Positions 34,683 through 42,286 of a stretch of 64,000 bases of DNA are shown piece by piece (the first letter of the stretch is position 1; each line of letters opens with the position of its first letter). The stretch is from Novosphingobium olei (GTDB lineage Bacteria > Pseudomonadota > Alphaproteobacteria > Sphingomonadales > Sphingomonadaceae). The notes under the pieces are model-generated. The model searched no databases. It saw only the letters and a list, made by a program, of their open reading frames with translations, and had not been told where the DNA came from. Made by a program: the position numbers and the translations under genes. The DNA lies in contig NZ_JABBGM010000010.1 in the NCBI RefSeq assembly GCF_012927405.1, positions 1 through 64,000 of the forward strand, read 5' to 3'.

Positions 34683-36080
34683 TTACAGTCCCAGCGCCGC
34701 GCGATCGGCAACCACCGCCGCCAGTTCGGCCCGCGCTGCCGCTTCGCGCAACCGCGCATCGAGCGTGCGCAGCGCGGCATCGGCGGCGCTTTCCTCGCGC
34801 AGGTTTACCAGCAGGAAATCGCTCGCGCCCAGATCGAAGCGGCGGCGTTCGGCTTCGGCCATGCGGCGGGCCAGCTCCGCTTCGTCGCCGGCAAGCCGCA
34901 CCAGCTGCGCGGCGCCGCGCACCTGCGTCTGCAGGTTGGCTATGTCCACGCCGATCTGGTCTTCCAGCAGCCGCTGGCGGTGCGACAGCGCGTCGCGTTC
35001 GGCCTCGACTTCGGCGATGCGCCCGCGCGCGGCGCGCTGTTCGAGCGGCATCGAGAACTTGAGCCCCACCAGCGCCTCGGCCGGACGGCGGGTGGAACTG
35101 CCCGCGCCGAAGTCCTTCGACGCTTCGGCCTTGATGTCGAGCCGGGGTCGCAGGTCGTTCTCGGCCAGCGCGGCGCGCGTTTCGATTTGGGCGATGCGCG
35201 CGACCAGCGCCTTCAGGTCGGGGCGTTCGGACAAGTGCAGGTCCACGTCGCCCAGCCGCGGGCGCACGCCATCGGGCATCGTGTCGGGCAGGCGGTCGGC
35301 GGTGGGCGCCACCCGCTGGCCCAGATCGTCGCGCAGGAACATCGACAACGCGTTGGCGTAAAGCTGCAGTTCCTGTTCGCTGCGCACCACCAGCGCCTGG
35401 CGCCGGACGATGTTCTGGCGGTTCTCCACCGCCAGAATCGAAGGCCGCGCCCCCAGCTGCACCTGCCGCTCGATCGAGGCCTGGCGATTGCGCGCAAGGT
35501 CGGCCAGCTCGCGATAGAGCTTGAGCCGGAGCCCCGCCCCGACCCACTGCTGGTAGGCATCGATCGCGCGGCGCTGCACGCCGATGGCCACCACCTCGCG
35601 CTCGAAGGCGGCAATCTCGATATCGCTTTGCGCCAGCGTCCGCTTGCCCCGGCGTTCGTCGATCAGCCGGTCGCGCAGCAGCGAAAACACCGCGCCCGCG
35701 CGCACTTCGCCAAGGCCCAGCGTCACCGACTTGCCGTCATAGACCGGGAAGTCCCCGGCCGACAGGCGGTAGCCGGCATAGACGTTGCCGCCGTTGTTCT
35801 GCAGCGGCCGGGTGGCGCGCACATCGGCATAGGTGCCGTCGTAGTAGCCCAGTACGCGGCTCTGCGCGTCGGCCTCGAACACCAGGTCGAAGGCCCCTTG
35901 CGCGCCGAGCAGCTTGGCATCGGCCTGCCGTTCGCGGGCGATCGCTTCAAGGATCTGCGGCTGATGCCGCGCCGAAGAGGCCAGCACTTCGCCCAGCGTC
36001 AGGGTCGGCGCGGCCAGCGCGGGGCCCGCCACCAGCAGGGCGAGCGCCATGAGAAGGCGACGGAACAGGGCGGCGATCAT
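34683..36080 (-). CDS. TolC-family outer-membrane efflux protein
   Basis: 465 aa with a signal peptide (MIAALFRRLLMALALLVAGP). Long helical repeats of the TolC type: TLGEVLASSARHQPQILEAI opens the first, and the family's RPDLKALVARIAQIETRAAL starts the second half. Extended coiled coil around 380-450. The ATG at 36080 overlaps the stop of the HlyD gene (36077) as ATGA, so translation is coupled. Outer channel of the tripartite export system encoded by this operon. Confidence 0.88.
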   Translation of the reverse strand: MIAALFRRLLMALALLVAGPALAAPTLTLGEVLASSARHQPQILEAIARERQADAKLLGAQGAFDLVFEADAQSRVLGYYDGTYADVRATRPLQNNGGNVYAGYRLSAGDFPVYDGKSVTLGLGEVRAGAVFSLLRDRLIDERRGKRTLAQSDIEIAAFEREVVAIGVQRRAIDAYQQWVGAGLRLKLYRELADLARNRQASIERQVQLGARPSILAVENRQNIVRRQALVVRSEQELQLYANALSMFLRDDLGQRVAPTADRLPDTMPDGVRPRLGDVDLHLSERPDLKALVARIAQIETRAALAENDLRPRLDIKAEASKDFGAGSSTRRPAEALVGLKFSMPLEQRAARGRIAEVEAERDALSHRQRLLEDQIGVDIANLQTQVRGAAQLVRLAGDEAELARRMAEAERRRFDLGASDFLLVNLREESAADAALRTLDARLREAAARAELAAVVADRAALGL

Positions 36081-37180
36081 TTCGCTTCCTCGTCTTCCTT
36101 GCCCGCATCGCTCTTCTTTTCCTTCACCTTGTCGGCCAGCCCCTTGCCCGCACCCTTGCGCGGTCCGGTGTCGACCGGGGTGGGGAATTCCAGCGGGAAG
36201 TCGTTCAGCTGGCGCCACAGTTCGTAGCCCACGCTGACCGTTTCCATCTGGATCCAGCCGCGCACCTTCGAGCCGAGGCGGACGTAGTTGTCGTCGGGCC
36301 AGCGCGGCTTGCCTGGGCTAGGCTCGACCAGCACGCGGAACAGGCCGGTGCCTTGCGCCGAAGGGTCGATCGCCCGCACGCGCCCGTCGAACATGCCTTG
36401 CGCCACCGAAGGCCAGCCGCTGAACTGGATGGCGGGCCAGCCTTCGAAGTGCAGCCGCACCGGCTGGCCTGCGCGCACCAGCGCCACGTCGCGGCCATCG
36501 ACCATCAGTTCGACCACGCGCGGCGAATCCTCGGGCGCCAGCGTCGCCAGCCAGTCGCCTGCGCTGACCAGCGTGGCACCGGCGGCGGTGTTGAGCGACT
36601 GGATCCGCCCATCGCGCGGCGCGCGGACCAACTGCGCGGAGGAGCGGTTGAGCGCGATGTCGGCCTTGGCCAGCTTGGCGCGCGCTTCGGCCAGCTTGGC
36701 GGCGTGTTCGGCCACCTTGATCTGCGCGGCTTCGTAATCGCGCCGCGCGGCAAGGCCATCGGCGAACAGCTGGCCGGTGCGGCCAACGTCGATCCGCGCG
36801 GTCGCCATCGCCTGCTCGCTCGCCGCGATCTGCGCCGCGACCTGCGCGCGTTCGGCGGCGAGGCGGGCGATGAGGTCGGGATCGTTGTCGGCGATGCGGG
36901 CGATGGGATCGCCCTTCTTCACCAGCTGCCCATCGACCACGTACCAGCGTTCGACCCGGCCAGGCACCAGCGCGGTGACCTGCTGGACGCGGTCCTGCGG
37001 ATCGAGCGCGACGACCTGGCCCCGCCCCGGCGCGGTCTGCACCCAGGGCACGAAGATCAGGGCCAGCAGCACGAGCGGCAGGGCAATGCCGATCATCCAG
37101 CCGATCGCGACGACCAGCCGCGGCGGACGGATCGCGGCGAGGGTGTGGAAGCGGTCGAAGTTGTCGGGACGGGTCGCCAT
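36077..37180 (-). CDS. HlyD-family membrane-fusion (periplasmic adaptor) protein
   Basis: 367 aa. An N-terminal membrane helix (about 22-48, VVAIGWMIGIALPLVLLALI), a lipoyl half-motif GRVERWYVVDGQLVKKGDPI, and an alpha-helical hairpin (about 105-180, AERAQVAAQIAASEQAMA). Then the second lipoyl half RIQSLNTAAGATLVSAGDWL and a beta-barrel. The C-terminus is unusually charged (KVKEKKSDAGKEDEEAK). It sits between the ABC and TolC genes, 3 bases from the ABC gene, so it connects an inner-membrane ABC protein to TolC. Confidence 0.88.
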   Translation of the reverse strand: MATRPDNFDRFHTLAAIRPPRLVVAIGWMIGIALPLVLLALIFVPWVQTAPGRGQVVALDPQDRVQQVTALVPGRVERWYVVDGQLVKKGDPIARIADNDPDLIARLAAERAQVAAQIAASEQAMATARIDVGRTGQLFADGLAARRDYEAAQIKVAEHAAKLAEARAKLAKADIALNRSSAQLVRAPRDGRIQSLNTAAGATLVSAGDWLATLAPEDSPRVVELMVDGRDVALVRAGQPVRLHFEGWPAIQFSGWPSVAQGMFDGRVRAIDPSAQGTGLFRVLVEPSPGKPRWPDDNYVRLGSKVRGWIQMETVSVGYELWRQLNDFPLEFPTPVDTGPRKGAGKGLADKVKEKKSDAGKEDEEAK

Positions 37181-37183
37181 CGC

Positions 37184-38887
37184 TCAGCCCTCCCGTCCGG
37201 TGTCGCGCGCAGGCGGCAGCACCCGGTCGAGGCTTTCGCCCCGCGCCTGCTCGGTTTCGCCCAGCCACAGCCAGGCATCGCGCGCCAGCCCTTCGGGCCG
37301 TGCGGTGAACTGCAGCACGGTGGTGCCATGCGCGCGCAGTTCGGCCAGCACGCGGTCGATGTGCTCTGGCGGCAGCAGGTCGTAAAGCGGCGAGAGCACC
37401 AGCACGCGCGGGCGCGCCAGGATCGCGCCGGCGAGTTTCAGCGCCATCGTTTCGCCCACCGAGAGCGGCCAGCCCGAGCTTGACAGCGGCGTGTCCAATC
37501 CCGCCGGCAGCGCGCCGACGCGGCGTTCGAGGCCGACCAGCGCCAGCGCTTCGAGGATGGCGGCGCTGCGCCCGGCGGCGGCGAGGCCGAGGTATTCGCG
37601 ACAGGTCATCTCGACGATGGTGGGGCGATCGAGCACGATCACGTCCGAGCGCAGGTGATACATGTCGAACGTGCCGAGATCGGCGCCGCCGACGGTGACG
37701 AAGCCGCGCTCGGGCGCCTGCAGCCGCTTGAGCAGGGTGACGATGCCGCGTTCGACCCCGGGCGCGGCGACCACGCCGACCTGTTCACCGCTGGCGATGC
37801 GGAAGTCGAAGCGATGCGCGCCGAGCTGCACCCCGTCGAGCCGGATGTCCCCGTTGCCAAGGCCCGGTGCGTCGGTTTCGGGCGGCACTTCCTGCGGCAC
37901 GTCCCAGAACAGCGACAGTTCCTCCAGCCCGGCGGCAAGGTCGTAGAACACCTCGAGGTAGGAGCCGAGCTGGGCGATGCCGTAGAACACGCCCGAAAGG
38001 ATCAGCTCGGCGGCGACGAGCTGGCCGATCGAGAGTTCACCCTGCAGGATCAGCCAGCCGCCCATTGCCAGCAGCCCCGCGCTGGCGGTGGCATAGAGCG
38101 CGAGCAGCGCGATGGTCTGGCCGAAGGTGAAGCGGAAATGGCGGCGGTGCGCAGCGACATAGGCGGCGGTGACGTCCTCCGACTTGTCGATCGCGAAGCG
38201 CATGTGGCGGCTGGACTTGTAGAAGCCGTTCGAACCGCCGACGCTTTCGAGCCAGTGCGCGGCAGCATGCTTGGCGTGGCTCTTGGCCACCGCGCTCGAC
38301 AGCGAGCCTGCCAGCCAGATCCGCCAGATCGCGACGACGAGCAGCACCAGCAGCGCGTTGAAGGCGAGGAAGAACGGGTGGTAGAAGCTGGTGACGACCA
38401 GCCCGACCAGGCTTTGCAGCACGATGGTGAAGCCGCCGATGACCAGGCTGGTCAGCGCCTTCTGCACGGTGCCGAGGTCGAAGAAGCGGTTGAACAGATC
38501 GCCGCGCCGGGCATCGACGAAGAACGGGTTCTGCGCATGGACCGCGCGCAAGGTGATTTCGGCGACCATGCGGGCGAAGAAGCGGCGTTCGAAGCGGGCC
38601 ATGAGCATCACGCGCAAGGCCATCAGCAGCCCGGCGATGCCCAGCAGCGCGAACAGAAGCAGCGAGAGCGTGAACAGCGGAGCGGGCAGCGCGGTGTTGG
38701 CGACCGAGTTGATCAGCAGCTGGACCGAGATTGGGGTTGCCAGCGACAGCAACGAGATCGCCGCGCCATACAGAAGGGCGAGGCGGATGAAACCGCGATC
38801 GGGCGCAAGCACGCGCGCGCTCCAACGAGCGTAGTCGCGCATCGTCGGCTGGTGATGCTGTCCGGAATCGGTTGCCGCTACGGCCAT
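37184..38887 (-). CDS. ABC exporter-type protein with a degenerate (pseudo-ATPase) nucleotide-binding domain
   Basis: 567 aa. Residues 30-310 are a six-helix ABC type I exporter membrane domain. Residues 345-530 align with the ATPase domain but every motif is lost: Walker A is VVAAPGVERGIVTLL (no GKS/T, around 373-386), the Q-loop is VIVLDRP, the signature is PLSVGET (475-480), Walker B is RVLVLSPLYD (S499-P500 instead of D-E), and the H-loop is VLQFTAR. The fold-determining residues around them are retained, so it appears to be a maintained inactive domain, not a frameshift. First gene of the HlyD-TolC operon. Confidence 0.85.
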   Translation of the reverse strand: MAVAATDSGQHHQPTMRDYARWSARVLAPDRGFIRLALLYGAAISLLSLATPISVQLLINSVANTALPAPLFTLSLLLFALLGIAGLLMALRVMLMARFERRFFARMVAEITLRAVHAQNPFFVDARRGDLFNRFFDLGTVQKALTSLVIGGFTIVLQSLVGLVVTSFYHPFFLAFNALLVLLVVAIWRIWLAGSLSSAVAKSHAKHAAAHWLESVGGSNGFYKSSRHMRFAIDKSEDVTAAYVAAHRRHFRFTFGQTIALLALYATASAGLLAMGGWLILQGELSIGQLVAAELILSGVFYGIAQLGSYLEVFYDLAAGLEELSLFWDVPQEVPPETDAPGLGNGDIRLDGVQLGAHRFDFRIASGEQVGVVAAPGVERGIVTLLKRLQAPERGFVTVGGADLGTFDMYHLRSDVIVLDRPTIVEMTCREYLGLAAAGRSAAILEALALVGLERRVGALPAGLDTPLSSSGWPLSVGETMALKLAGAILARPRVLVLSPLYDLLPPEHIDRVLAELRAHGTTVLQFTARPEGLARDAWLWLGETEQARGESLDRVLPPARDTGREG

Positions 38888-38964
38888 CGTGAACTTCGAA
38901 CCTTCCTTCGCAGTTGCAGCACGAAAAGTGGCAATTCAACAACATAGCTTCAATTGGGCACTGG

Positions 38965-38990
38965 CTATTATTGCGATAGGTTTAACCTAT
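38965..38990. promoter_or_regulatory. OxyR-type tetranucleotide repeat upstream of the export operon
   Basis: CTAT (38965-38968), seven bases, ATAG (38976-38979), seven bases, CTAT (38987-38990). This fits three of the four units of the OxyR consensus ATAG-N7-CTAT-N7-ATAG-N7-CTAT with exact spacing. It is embedded in a near-perfect dyad CGATAGGTT-T-AACCTATCG (38974-38992). It lies 78 bases upstream of the ABC gene start and overlaps the stop codon of the OxyR-like LysR gene. Confidence 0.55.
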
Positions 38991-39898
38991 CGTTCGGCAA
39001 TGCTCCGCAATGTCTCGGCGAGGAGCAGCAGATCGGCCGACGGCCCCGCCCCACCCCGCCAGACGAGGCCGATGTCGCGATAGGGGCGCCCGCCGACGAA
39101 GGGGCGGACGATCACGTCGCCATCATCGCGGATTTCCTGCCGGCAGTAGAGTTCGGGCAGCAGGGCGAGGCCCATGCCCATGCCGGCCATCTGCCGCACC
39201 GCATCAAGGCTGGTGCCTTCGTAATCGCGCAACACCTGCGCCCCGCCGCGTTCGGCCAGCGCGGCGACCTGCGTGCTCATGCGGTAGGCCGGCTGCATGG
39301 TCAGCAGGCCGCGCCCGGCGAGGTGTTCGGGACGGATCGCGGCGACGCTGCGCAGGGGATCGTCGGCGGCCATCGCCAGAAACATAGGTTCACGAAACAG
39401 GCGTTCGACGTGGAATCGCGCATCGTCGACCGGAAGCTGGACCAGCAGCACGTCGTGCAGGCCATCGCCCAATTGTTCGGCCAGCACATCGGGCAGGCCT
39501 TCGCGCACGTAGACCTTCAGCCGGGGGTGGGTCTTGTGCAGCCGGGCGACCAGCTGGGGCAGGATATAGGGCCCGAGCGTGGGCGAAACGCCGAGGCGGA
39601 TCGTGCCGCCGAGTTCGCCATCGCGGTGGCGCAGGGCGAGCGCGGCGAACCCTTCCGCTTCGGCGAGGATGCGCCGGGCGAGCGCCACCGCTTCACGCCC
39701 CAGCGGCGTGAGGAAGGCCCGCCCCCCGCGTTCGACCACGCGGCCGCCGAGCTGGTCCTCCACTTGCGCGATGGCCTGGCTGAACGAGGGCTGCGACACG
39801 CCGACCTGCCCGGCGGCGCGGGTGAAGCTGCCGCAATCGGCCAGCGCGACGAGGTAGCGCAACTGGCGCAGCGTCGGCTGGGCGGCGGGATCGCTCAC
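38987..39898 (-). CDS. OxyR-like LysR-family regulator lacking the peroxide-sensing cysteines
   Basis: 303 aa. GTG start at 39898 overlapping the stop of the upstream LysR gene (GTGA). HTH residues 10-50 (LRQLRYLVALADCGSFTRAA, SQPSFSQAIAQVEDQL) and the effector domain follow OxyR closely: RLGVSPTLGPYILPQLVARL, LFREPMFLAMAADDPL and MGLALLPEL. In E. coli OxyR C199 sits in GHCLRDQ; the equivalent here is AYRMSTQ with R206, and C208 aligns with Ala. So it cannot use the known disulfide switch. It may respond to another ligand. Confidence 0.87.
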   Translation of the reverse strand: MSDPAAQPTLRQLRYLVALADCGSFTRAAGQVGVSQPSFSQAIAQVEDQLGGRVVERGGRAFLTPLGREAVALARRILAEAEGFAALALRHRDGELGGTIRLGVSPTLGPYILPQLVARLHKTHPRLKVYVREGLPDVLAEQLGDGLHDVLLVQLPVDDARFHVERLFREPMFLAMAADDPLRSVAAIRPEHLAGRGLLTMQPAYRMSTQVAALAERGGAQVLRDYEGTSLDAVRQMAGMGMGLALLPELYCRQEIRDDGDVIVRPFVGGRPYRDIGLVWRGGAGPSADLLLLAETLRSIAER

Positions 39899-40761
39899 GC
39901 CCCGCGCTCCAGCGCGGCGATGATGTGCTGGGCCAGGCGATGCGCGGTGTCCGACAGGCCCGGCGCTTCGATCAGCGCGATTTCGGTATCGTAGAGCGGC
40001 GGCAATCCGCTTTCCTCCCCCAGCGCGGTCAAGCCTTGCGGCACCATTTCGAACGGCAGCACGGTGATCCCCAGCCCCGCCTTCACCGCCGAGAGCGAAC
40101 CGGCGAGGCTGGTGGAGGTATAGGCGACGCGCCACGGCTTGCCCATGGCGTCGAGCGCTTCGCTCGCGCGTTTGCGATAGACGCAGGGTTCGGGCGAGAC
40201 GACGAGCGGGATGCGGGCAAGATCGGCGACCGCCTGCCGATCGCGGCCCACCCAGACGAGCGGTTCGCGCCACACCTTCACGCCGGGCTGGCGCTTCTGT
40301 TCGGGCTGGCGCTTGACGAGGGCGAGATCGAAGCCGCCGGCATGGAAGCGTTCGATGAGGTTGAGCGTCAGGTCGCAGGTGACTTCGAGTTCGACCAGCG
40401 GGTGCGCTTCGGCAAAGGCGGCGAGCACGGCGGGCAGGTGTGCGGTTGCGAAATCCTCCGGCACGCCGAGGCGGACCTGCCCCGCCACTTCGGGTTCGAA
40501 CATTTCGGCGACGGTGGCATCGTTCAGCCGCAGGATCTGGCGGGCGGGCCCGATGAGTCGTTCGCCTTCGGGCGTGATGGCCAGGAAGCGGGGGCTGCGA
40601 TCGAACAGGGTGCGGCCCAGCTGATCCTCCAGCCGTTTCAGCTGCAACGAGATGGCCGATTGCGTGCGGCCCAGTCGCTGCCCGGCGCGGGTGAGGCTGC
40701 CGGTATCGGCAATCGTGACAAAACAACGCAGTAGATCGATGTCGAGGTTGCGGAGCGCCAT
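39895..40761 (-). CDS. LysR-family transcriptional regulator
   Basis: 288 aa, start ATG 40761 (MALRNLDIDLLRCFV). N-terminal winged HTH (TGSLTRAGQRLGRTQSAISL), then LysR effector domain (LGVPEDFATAHLPAVLAAFA). Divergent from dabB, with a 104-base shared control region, and co-transcribed with the OxyR-like gene. LysR proteins regulate divergent genes, so dabBA is the likely target. Effector unknown. Confidence 0.9.
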   Translation of the reverse strand: MALRNLDIDLLRCFVTIADTGSLTRAGQRLGRTQSAISLQLKRLEDQLGRTLFDRSPRFLAITPEGERLIGPARQILRLNDATVAEMFEPEVAGQVRLGVPEDFATAHLPAVLAAFAEAHPLVELEVTCDLTLNLIERFHAGGFDLALVKRQPEQKRQPGVKVWREPLVWVGRDRQAVADLARIPLVVSPEPCVYRKRASEALDAMGKPWRVAYTSTSLAGSLSAVKAGLGITVLPFEMVPQGLTALGEESGLPPLYDTEIALIEAPGLSDTAHRLAQHIIAALERGA

Positions 40762-40865
40762 ACACAACTCATTATCATTTACGTTTGCAATTTTCAAGAT
40801 TTCACAAATTCGTTTCACTCATGCTGCAGCTGCTGCCAGTTCCCGCTTCCGCAAGGAGGTGAACG
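40762..40865. promoter_or_regulatory. Divergent control region of lysR and dabB
   Basis: 104-base AT-rich gap. ATCATTTACGTTTGCAATTT and CACAAATTCGTTTCA hold T-N11-A type LysR half sites, but no single palindrome stands out. AAGGAGG lies directly before the dabB ATG. Location alone supports LysR control of dabBA. Confidence 0.5.
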
Positions 40866-42257
40866 ATGGCGACGACATTCGATATGGTGCAGACCGGAGC
40901 GGCACAGGCAAAGCGCCCGTTGCGCGTGACGGCCCCGGTGCTGGCGCTTTCGGCCATGGCGCTGGGCCTTGGCGCGACGGCGATTGCCGGACTGCTGCGC
41001 GTGACCGCTGCGGGCGTTGCGCTGGGCGGGCTTGCCGCGCTGCTCACCGGACTCGTGCTCGTGTTCGCCCAGCGCCACCTGCGCGCCGACCCGCGCCGCC
41101 TGGCCCATGCGCGGCTGGCGACCGGGCTGGCCTTTGCGACCGTGCTGGTCGGCCTGGCCGACAACGTCGTGCTGCTGGCCGCGGGATGGATCGCCGCCGG
41201 CCGGCTGATGACCGGCCTTGTCCGCCATGCGGGCGACTGGGCCGAAGCGCGCGCCGCCGCCGCCCGTGCCGGCACCGCCTTCCTGATCGGCGACATCGCG
41301 CTGGTGGGGGCGCTGGTCACGCTGGCGATTACGGCCAAGACCGCCTCGATCGCCGCGATCGCGGCCGCCGTGCCCACGCTTTCTCCGCTGGCGCTGACGC
41401 TGGCCGCCGCGCTGCTGGTGATCGCGGCTGCCGCACGCTGCGCCACGCCGCCGTTCTCGTCCTGGCTGCTCTCCTCGATTGCCGCGCCGACGCCGGTGTC
41501 CGCGCTGATGCACGCAGGCTTCGTCAATGCCGGCGGCTTCCTGGTGATCCACTTCGCCCCGGTGCTGGAAGCGGTGCCGGCGGCGCGCTTTGCCCTGCTG
41601 GCCATCGGTGTGACGGGTGCGCTCTATGGCTCGGCGCTGATGCTGGTCCGCGCCGACGTGAAGGGTGCGCTGGCCGCATCGACGGTGGCGCAGATGGGCT
41701 TCATGCTGCTGACCTGCGCGCTGGGCGGCTATGCCGCGGCGTTGTGGCACATGGTGGCGCACGGCGCGTTCAAGGCCTGGCTGTTCCTGGGCGCATCGGG
41801 CGCGATCCGGCGCAGTGCCGCGGGCGCCGGTGACAAGGCGCTGCCCGCGCCGGTGCCTGCGCTGATCGCGCTGGCGGCGCTGGGCGCAGGCGCGCTGATC
41901 ATGGAAACCGCCATCGCGCAGACCACGCTGTTGCCGCTGGGCCTTGCCGCGACGGCGCTGCTGGTGGCGCTGGCCATGGCCGCGCGCGGGCTGCGCTTCG
42001 AAACCGCGCGGATCACGCTGCTGGCGCTGCCCGCGCTGCTGGTTGCGGTCAATGCCGCCGCGCTTGCGCTGATGGAAGCGGTGCAGGCGAACGCCGCGGT
42101 GCCGCTGCTGCCAGCCTGGGCGCAGCTTGCCCTGCTCTCGCTGTTCCTGGCCGGCTGGCTGGTGCAGCAGGATCTTGCCGCCGGACGCCGCCGCCTGCCC
42201 GCCGGGCTCCACGCCCGCCTGCTGCATGCCGGCGCGCTGCCCACCCCCGCCAATTGA
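40866..42257 (+). CDS. dabB: DabB: NADH-quinone oxidoreductase subunit 5-like, energising subunit of DIC uptake
   Basis: 463 aa, 12-13 membrane helices of the proton-pumping antiporter (MrpA/NuoL) type, with the TM motif FSSWLLSSIAAPTPVSALMHAG near 200-220 and the charged YGSALMLVRADVKGALAAST. A lone NuoL-like protein next to DabA is DabB, which couples cation flow to bicarbonate/CO2 uptake. Strong AAGGAGG site. 29 bases before dabA. Confidence 0.92.
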   Translation: MATTFDMVQTGAAQAKRPLRVTAPVLALSAMALGLGATAIAGLLRVTAAGVALGGLAALLTGLVLVFAQRHLRADPRRLAHARLATGLAFATVLVGLADNVVLLAAGWIAAGRLMTGLVRHAGDWAEARAAAARAGTAFLIGDIALVGALVTLAITAKTASIAAIAAAVPTLSPLALTLAAALLVIAAAARCATPPFSSWLLSSIAAPTPVSALMHAGFVNAGGFLVIHFAPVLEAVPAARFALLAIGVTGALYGSALMLVRADVKGALAASTVAQMGFMLLTCALGGYAAALWHMVAHGAFKAWLFLGASGAIRRSAAGAGDKALPAPVPALIALAALGAGALIMETAIAQTTLLPLGLAATALLVALAMAARGLRFETARITLLALPALLVAVNAAALALMEAVQANAAVPLLPAWAQLALLSLFLAGWLVQQDLAAGRRRLPAGLHARLLHAGALPTPAN

Positions 42258-42286
42258 CCCTGCCTCTTCTCGCAAAGGACTGATCG

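Noticed and set aside
34163-35062. 299-codon + strand open frame (MAGLLFAPSGQ...)
   Set aside because: Its last third lies antisense to the well-supported TolC gene and is arginine/alanine-rich shadow translation. The first third might be a short gene, but no family is seen.
38987-40765. 592-codon minus-strand frame through both LysR genes
   Set aside because: Only its C-terminal half is the OxyR-like protein; the first half is the other LysR gene in the wrong frame.
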